This document shows positions 60,564 to 64,000 of a stretch of DNA of 64,000 nt, piece by piece (position 1 is the first letter of the stretch; the number at the start of each line of letters is the position of its first letter). The notes below the pieces were generated by a model. It was not told the DNA's origin, ran no database searches, and saw nothing but the letters and a program-made list of their open reading frames with translations. The position numbers and the translations under genes were made by a program. Source of the DNA: Planctomycetota bacterium (GTDB lineage Bacteria; Planctomycetota; UBA8742; UBA2392); assembly GCA_020845475.1 (NCBI GenBank), contig JADLFN010000065.1, positions 16,975 to 80,974 of the forward strand. The letters run 5' to 3'.

Positions 60564-61369
60564 GTCAGCACCGACCTGTGGTCAATGCCTTCCAGCTTGG
60601 CCCGCCACTCGTTGAACTCCTCGGCGTTTGGCCGGTGCTTGCCGTAGCGCACGCTTTCAACGAGGTACAGCAGCCGCCGGATCTCGCGCCGCATTTCGTC
60701 GCTGCGCACCAGTCGCAGTGCGTCGCGCCACGTTTTGACCTCGTTGTCATCCGTAACCGCGCGCCAGCCCGCGTTGAGCCAGAACAGCTTGTAGCGCAGC
60801 AGCGCCGCCAACGCGTAATCACCGGCTCTGAGCGCTGCCGCCAATTGCGCCTCAAGTTCGGGGAAGCTCCCGGGCCTTGGCGGCGCCGCGACTTCCGGCT
60901 CCAGTTCCAGCGATTCAAGGGTCTCGGCTTTGACCGCCTTCTTGCGCGGCTTTCGATCCATCAGCCAGCGCACCAGAAACACGAGCGCAAACACCACGGC
61001 GATGACGGCAATAATCCCGAAAATGACCTGGAATACGCCGGGATCGAGAGTGCCCATACCGCCGCCGCTGCTGCCGCTTCCGCCTCCGCCCGAGGAAGAG
61101 CGACGCGGCGTGGCTTCGGTGCGGCCGCTGGCGCTGCGGCGTGCGCCGCTCTTGCTTTCCCCATCGGTCTCGGAACTGCGGTTTGAAGGCGTTTGCGCGG
61201 GCTCTCTTCCTTGGGTGCGTTCAACCTCAGAACGGCGCGGCTCCTCGATGCGATAGCCGCGATACTCGGGCTTCGAAAGAATGTCCTTGGCGCGCTGACT
61301 GTCGTCAGTGCCGGCCCACAGCGGCGCGGCTGCAAACAAAAGCACGAGAATGAGCAGAGGTTTCACCAC
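60560..61369 (-). CDS. DUF4129-family membrane protein
   Basis: A 269-residue protein with a signal peptide (MVKPLLILVLLFAAAPLWA), a Ser/Gly-rich linker (SSSGGGGSGSSGGG), a membrane helix (about 112-134) and a cytoplasmic helical DUF4129 domain (ALAALLRYKLFWLNAGWRAV, TWRDALRLV). DUF4129 accompanies DUF4350 and MoxR genes. It overlaps the next gene by seven bases. Confidence 0.85.
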   Translation of the reverse strand: MVKPLLILVLLFAAAPLWAGTDDSQRAKDILSKPEYRGYRIEEPRRSEVERTQGREPAQTPSNRSSETDGESKSGARRSASGRTEATPRRSSSGGGGSGSSGGGMGTLDPGVFQVIFGIIAVIAVVFALVFLVRWLMDRKPRKKAVKAETLESLELEPEVAAPPRPGSFPELEAQLAAALRAGDYALAALLRYKLFWLNAGWRAVTDDNEVKTWRDALRLVRSDEMRREIRRLLYLVESVRYGKHRPNAEEFNEWRAKLEGIDHRSVLT

Positions 61370-62514
61370 GGCCTCCCCGGCCCACGCGTGGGCTGACCCG
61401 GGTAGCCTTGCGGCGGATAACCCGGCGGCGGATAGCCTTGCGGCGGATAACCTGGCGGCGGATATCCGGCCATCCCTGGATAGCCCGGAGGCGGATAAGG
61501 CGCATATTGCGGCTGCGGCATCTGCGGCATCACGATCGATGGCTGCTTCTTGGGATCCCAGCCCTTGGGCATGTAAGCGGGGATGTCGTAGGAATAGCGG
61601 CCCGTGGCCTGCAGGCGCGCGATGAAGTTGGGATCCACGCCAAAGGTCGCGGCCAGCACCGCAAGGTCAAAGCCTTCTTTGCGGCAGCGCAAATCAAAAT
61701 AATAGATGACAGAGGGAATCACCATCACCGGCAGGATCAGCGCCGTCCAGGCGGCACCCACGAGATCGCCCACCAATCGCCACTCGCGCGATTTGCCAGA
61801 CAGGAAACCCTCCAGGATCCAGGCGGGGGTCTGCAACAGACACAGGCAGAGCGCCATCACCGTGCAAAGACCGATCAGCCGCCATGTGTAGCCGCGCGTC
61901 AGTTCGGCGCTGCGCGGCAGCGCTTCTTCGGGCCCCATGTCTTCGAGCATGACCGCGCAGAACACCAGGCCGTAGCGCCCGGTCAGCCAGAGCAGCAGCG
62001 GCGCAATGCCCATGCCCAGCAGCATCGCAATTGCAAAGGTGCCCTTACCGTTGGAGCGGTTCTGATCCGAAAGCCCGATCACCGCCGGCACCACGCAAAT
62101 TGCCACCAGCACGCCCACGGCCACGAGCACAATCAACCCCGAGCCAAGCAACTGTCCGAAGTGGCTGCCCACGGCCGAGAATGCCTCGCGGATCGTTGTC
62201 TTGGCCCCGAGGTAAACGCGCGATACCAGGTAGTAAACGCCGCTGCCCGCAAAGGCCAGCGCCAGAACAATCTCGAGCAGGAACACGAAGATCGACGCAA
62301 ACGCCTTGGCCGGGTCTTCAATGGTGCGGCTTGAGCTCGAGGGTTTCGGAACAGGAAGAAAGAAGTACTCGCCCAGTTGCAGCAAAGCCGAGGGCACAAA
62401 CACAAACAGCAGGAACAGGCCCGCGAAAAGCGAAAAATGCGCCACATAAAGCGCAAAGCTGCGGCTGAGAATATCGCCGAACTCCAGCGGCCGAAGGTCA
62501 AAGGCCTTTCGCAT
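61363..62514 (-). CDS. Multi-pass membrane protein with a Pro/Gly/Tyr repeat tail
   Basis: ATG 62514 (MRKAFDLRPLEFGDILSRSF) is chosen over an upstream in-frame start because it aligns with the DUF975-like opening phrase RPLEFGDILxRSFxLY. It has about six helices (for example FSLFAGLFLLFVFVPSALLQ) and a 60-residue tail of PPGYPPQGYPPP repeats. The 383-residue protein is the first gene of the DUF4129-DUF4350-MoxR-DUF58 operon. The tail resembles those of membrane proteins that bind WW or SH3-like partners in eukaryotes; a bacterial role is unknown. Confidence 0.8.
   Translation of the reverse strand: MRKAFDLRPLEFGDILSRSFALYVAHFSLFAGLFLLFVFVPSALLQLGEYFFLPVPKPSSSSRTIEDPAKAFASIFVFLLEIVLALAFAGSGVYYLVSRVYLGAKTTIREAFSAVGSHFGQLLGSGLIVLVAVGVLVAICVVPAVIGLSDQNRSNGKGTFAIAMLLGMGIAPLLLWLTGRYGLVFCAVMLEDMGPEEALPRSAELTRGYTWRLIGLCTVMALCLCLLQTPAWILEGFLSGKSREWRLVGDLVGAAWTALILPVMVIPSVIYYFDLRCRKEGFDLAVLAATFGVDPNFIARLQATGRYSYDIPAYMPKGWDPKKQPSIVMPQMPQPQYAPYPPPGYPGMAGYPPPGYPPQGYPPPGYPPQGYPGQPTRGPGRPW
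61403..61462. repeat. 30-base tandem repeat within the Pro/Gly/Tyr tail
   Basis: Two adjacent 30-base units (61403-61432 and 61433-61462) differ at one base. They encode the PPGYPPQGYP repeats of the membrane protein and are coding, not intergenic. Confidence 0.8.
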
Positions 62515-62558
62515 TCGCGCAAGGTTACTTGCGCTTGCGATACAAACGCAACTACATA

Positions 62559-62573
62559 GCCACGGAGAACACG
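62559..62573 (+). repeat. CACGGAG-family repeat, copy 2
   Basis: GCCACGGAGAACACG is identical to the minus-strand copy at 20708-20694. A further CACGGAGAACAAC follows at about 62579-62590. Confidence 0.7.
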
Positions 62574-62601
62574 AATTGCACGGAGAACAACAACGGTGCA
62601 G

Positions 62602-62624
62602 GGATGCGCAGGATGAGCAGGATG
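62602..62624 (+). repeat. 9-base tandem repeat GGATGNGCA
   Basis: Units GGATGCGCA, GGATGAGCA and GGATG follow one another directly after the CACGGAG repeats and before the toxin-cassette frame. Such GGATG arrays are common near CACGGAG repeats. Confidence 0.6.
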
Positions 62625-62627
62625 TAG

Positions 62628-63164
62628 TCCACCGAGCCCAAAACCTTGCGCACGCAGCAAGGCGCCGCGACAATCACCTCAAGCAAGCGGATCGGAGGCA
62701 CGCACCGGGTTTACAACTTCGAAGTCGAGGCCACGCACCAGTACTTCGTCGGCGAAACGCGGACGCTGAGCCACAATGCAAGCTGCACTCAGCCTCGTAA
62801 CGCCAAGGGGCAGTTCATGAGCCCCAGCAACGGGCCTCACGCTCCGCCGGGGGCGGAAACGGAGCGACAGGTATGGGATGAACTACAGCAAACCATCAAA
62901 GGAAAGGAAGGCTTCAAGCTCGTCAAAGGCCGCGTCTACGCAAAGGACACTGCCGGCAATGTCCGCGTTTACGATGGAGCGCTCGTAGATCCGAATTTGG
63001 GAACCATTGGCTTGGAAATCAAATCTGGAACTGGACGCTTGACTGGCGAGCAGCGCACGTTCGACGCGAACGTCACGCCATCAACCCCCGCGACCGCCTA
63101 TGGTCAGAGCAAAGGACTTCCACCTATCACGCGTACGTGCACGATCAGGAGGCCCAAAGAATGA
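62628..63164 (+). pseudogene. End of a HINT pretoxin domain fused to a possible PD-(D/E)xK nuclease toxin
   Basis: The frame opens after a TAG at 62625 and runs to 63164. It begins inside a HINT domain (VYNFEVEATHQYFVG, ending LSHNA, cleavage expected after Asn at 62775-62777) and continues as a toxin-like domain of about 120 residues. The motif VYDGALVD, then GLEIKSG (Asp, Glu, Lys), fits a PD-(D/E)xK-type nuclease active site; confirmation needs structure prediction. A full pretoxin is absent, so this is either a displaced tip cassette or a remnant. ATG 62817 with AAGGGG six bases upstream could allow separate expression of the toxin part. The next gene overlaps its stop by ATGA. Confidence 0.7.
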
Positions 63165-63808
63165 GGCGATCACCTGAAATCAAGAAGTTCCTCAGCCTTT
63201 GTCTGTCTGAGGTTATGGATGAGAAGATGAAGCAATTGGGTTTCGTGCGCAGGAAGACATCGCTGGAGTATCATCGTCAGCTTCCCGACGTGGTGCTAAC
63301 ACTTTCCATGCACTTCGACGCACGCCCTCATTGGGATAGTGCCGAGACCTTTCTGAAACCTCAAGTTGGGATTGAACATCCGAAGATCAACGAGCTAAGA
63401 GCCAGGATTGAAGTGGGCACAATCAACGAGCATCGCGACGAGTACCTGCGTGGCACATTCGTTACCAGTCTGCGAGACTTGGTGCCCTTTGAGGAAGCCG
63501 TGGATTGGTATGTGACTACAGATGAAGATTACCGTAAGGCCCTTGTGTGGTACCTGAGCAAGTTTGAACAGCACGTGAATCCGGCACTTGAGCGACTCTC
63601 GCGCCCAGAGGAGATCATTGAACAATACGAAAAGCGAACGTGGTTCAAGGGCTACCTAGATACTAACACAGTAGTGGCGTCGTATATCTACTTGGGTATG
63701 CCGGAAAAGGCGTTGCAGGCGATGGAACGCCGCTTTGGCAACAGCGAGGAACGTAAATTGTACGCGGCGGGATTTGAGTTTGTCGCAAATATCGCAAAGG
63801 CCCGCTAA
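63161..63808 (+). CDS. Immunity-like protein next to the toxin cassette
   Basis: ATG 63161 overlaps the toxin stop (ATGA). The 215-residue product has no signal peptide and begins with helices as in DUF4304-type immunity proteins (SPEIKKFLSLCLSEVMDEKM, KQLGFVRRKTSLEYHRQ). Base composition is distinctly lower in GC than the neighbours. It likely binds and blocks the nuclease. The DUF4304 assignment is tentative. Confidence 0.65.
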   Translation: MRRSPEIKKFLSLCLSEVMDEKMKQLGFVRRKTSLEYHRQLPDVVLTLSMHFDARPHWDSAETFLKPQVGIEHPKINELRARIEVGTINEHRDEYLRGTFVTSLRDLVPFEEAVDWYVTTDEDYRKALVWYLSKFEQHVNPALERLSRPEEIIEQYEKRTWFKGYLDTNTVVASYIYLGMPEKALQAMERRFGNSEERKLYAAGFEFVANIAKAR

Positions 63809-63810
63809 GG

Positions 63811-64000
63811 ACGCATGGCAAAGTGTTCAACGCGGGCAACGTGTTTGGCAACGTCGCCGGCGGCCTCGTGCTCGGCGTGGTTTCCGGCGGCGCGGGCTAT
63901 GTTGGCACGGCCGCGCGCATGCTGGGATACGCCGGTGACGTTTACCAGGCAGGCAAGGCTCTTTCGACCGGTGACTGGCAGACCCTCGCAATTCAGGTCG
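63811..64000 (+). other. Gly/Ala-rich coding fragment resembling pretoxin sequence, open at the window edge
   Basis: Starting after the immunity stop, a frame (codons from 63811) encodes KVFNAGNVFGNVAGGLVLGV and continues Gly/Ala-rich and hydrophobic (GDVYQAGKALSTGDWQTLAI) to the edge, with no start codon or ribosome site in reasonable position. Such sequence is typical just before HINT domains in polymorphic toxins. It may be the next pretoxin copy or the part displaced by the cassette. Confidence 0.45.

Noticed and set aside
61403..61462. Possible CRISPR-like direct repeats
   Set aside because: The repeats are adjacent, without spacers, and encode the Pro/Gly/Tyr tail.
1..64000. tRNA, rRNA, integrase, transposase or CRISPR array
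   Set aside because: None could be recognised by eye on either strand; a tRNA scan or HMM search would be needed to exclude short RNAs.

Overview
The window is high-GC bacterial DNA with no rRNA, tRNA or phage core. The gene content fits a Planctomycetota-like or similar large-genome Gram-negative, probably from a metagenome. It has two Ser/Thr kinases with TPR-like or PDZ extensions (one with DWG instead of DFG), a Kelch/Ig-like giant lipoprotein, a secreted beta-helix protein, type VI secretion genes with DUF2169 and pentapeptide proteins, and a MoxR/DUF58/DUF4350/DUF4129 cluster. The phylum is my inference from these families, not from a marker tree. Most genes lie in tight operons with ATGA overlaps.

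Layout. 1-5426: an edge-truncated gene follows a giant Kelch lipoprotein, both on the minus strand. 5555-9174: a lipid module (GT2-DUF2062 and an LpxL-type acyltransferase on one strand, an ApeP-like hotdog dehydratase and a secreted protein on the other). 9292-12478: pyrG, a CarF/PEDS1-type plasmalogen desaturase, a REP-like hairpin and a DUF2459 protein. 12667-16232: an operon of a tetraheme cytochrome-like lipoprotein, a large anchored protein and a Cys-rich secreted protein. 16328-22913: two paralogous small proteins, a secreted HExxH metallopeptidase candidate, a zeta-like kinase with an overlapping small gene, a TPR protein, an SRPBCC protein and a beta-helix protein. 23080-25838: three tandem cold-shock genes, a MoxR ATPase and an anchored ACP-like protein without its serine. 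25847-31119: a DHH phosphoesterase, an Rrf2 regulator, a WecA-type transferase, a small membrane protein and a carbamoyltransferase. 31344-36346: a CPA2 antiporter-EIIA fusion, a rhamnulose-phosphate aldolase/dehydrogenase fusion, a small hypothetical and a Doc/AbrB toxin-antitoxin pair.

36495-55040 is the type VI secretion region: a Ser/Thr kinase-TPR gene, tssL and tssM, a giant kinase-PDZ gene, then a six-gene spike operon (VgrG, an unknown helical protein, DUF2169-pentapeptide, pentapeptide protein, DUF3540, PAAR-like DUF4150). Sheath, tube and baseplate genes are not in the window. 55041-62514 is an envelope/chaperone cluster: RDD, SpoIIM, DUF58, MoxR, DUF4350, DUF4129 and a membrane protein with a Pro/Gly/Tyr repeat tail.

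The right edge (62628-64000) is the most intriguing accessory part. It holds the last piece of a HINT pretoxin domain fused to a possible PD-(D/E)xK nuclease toxin, an overlapping immunity-like gene of lower GC, and then a Gly/Ala-rich fragment resembling pretoxin sequence. This looks like a displaced tip cassette of a polymorphic toxin locus that continues past the window. Dispersed intergenic repeats (CACGGAG family, GGACTTA heptads, the REP-like hairpin) also mark the region.
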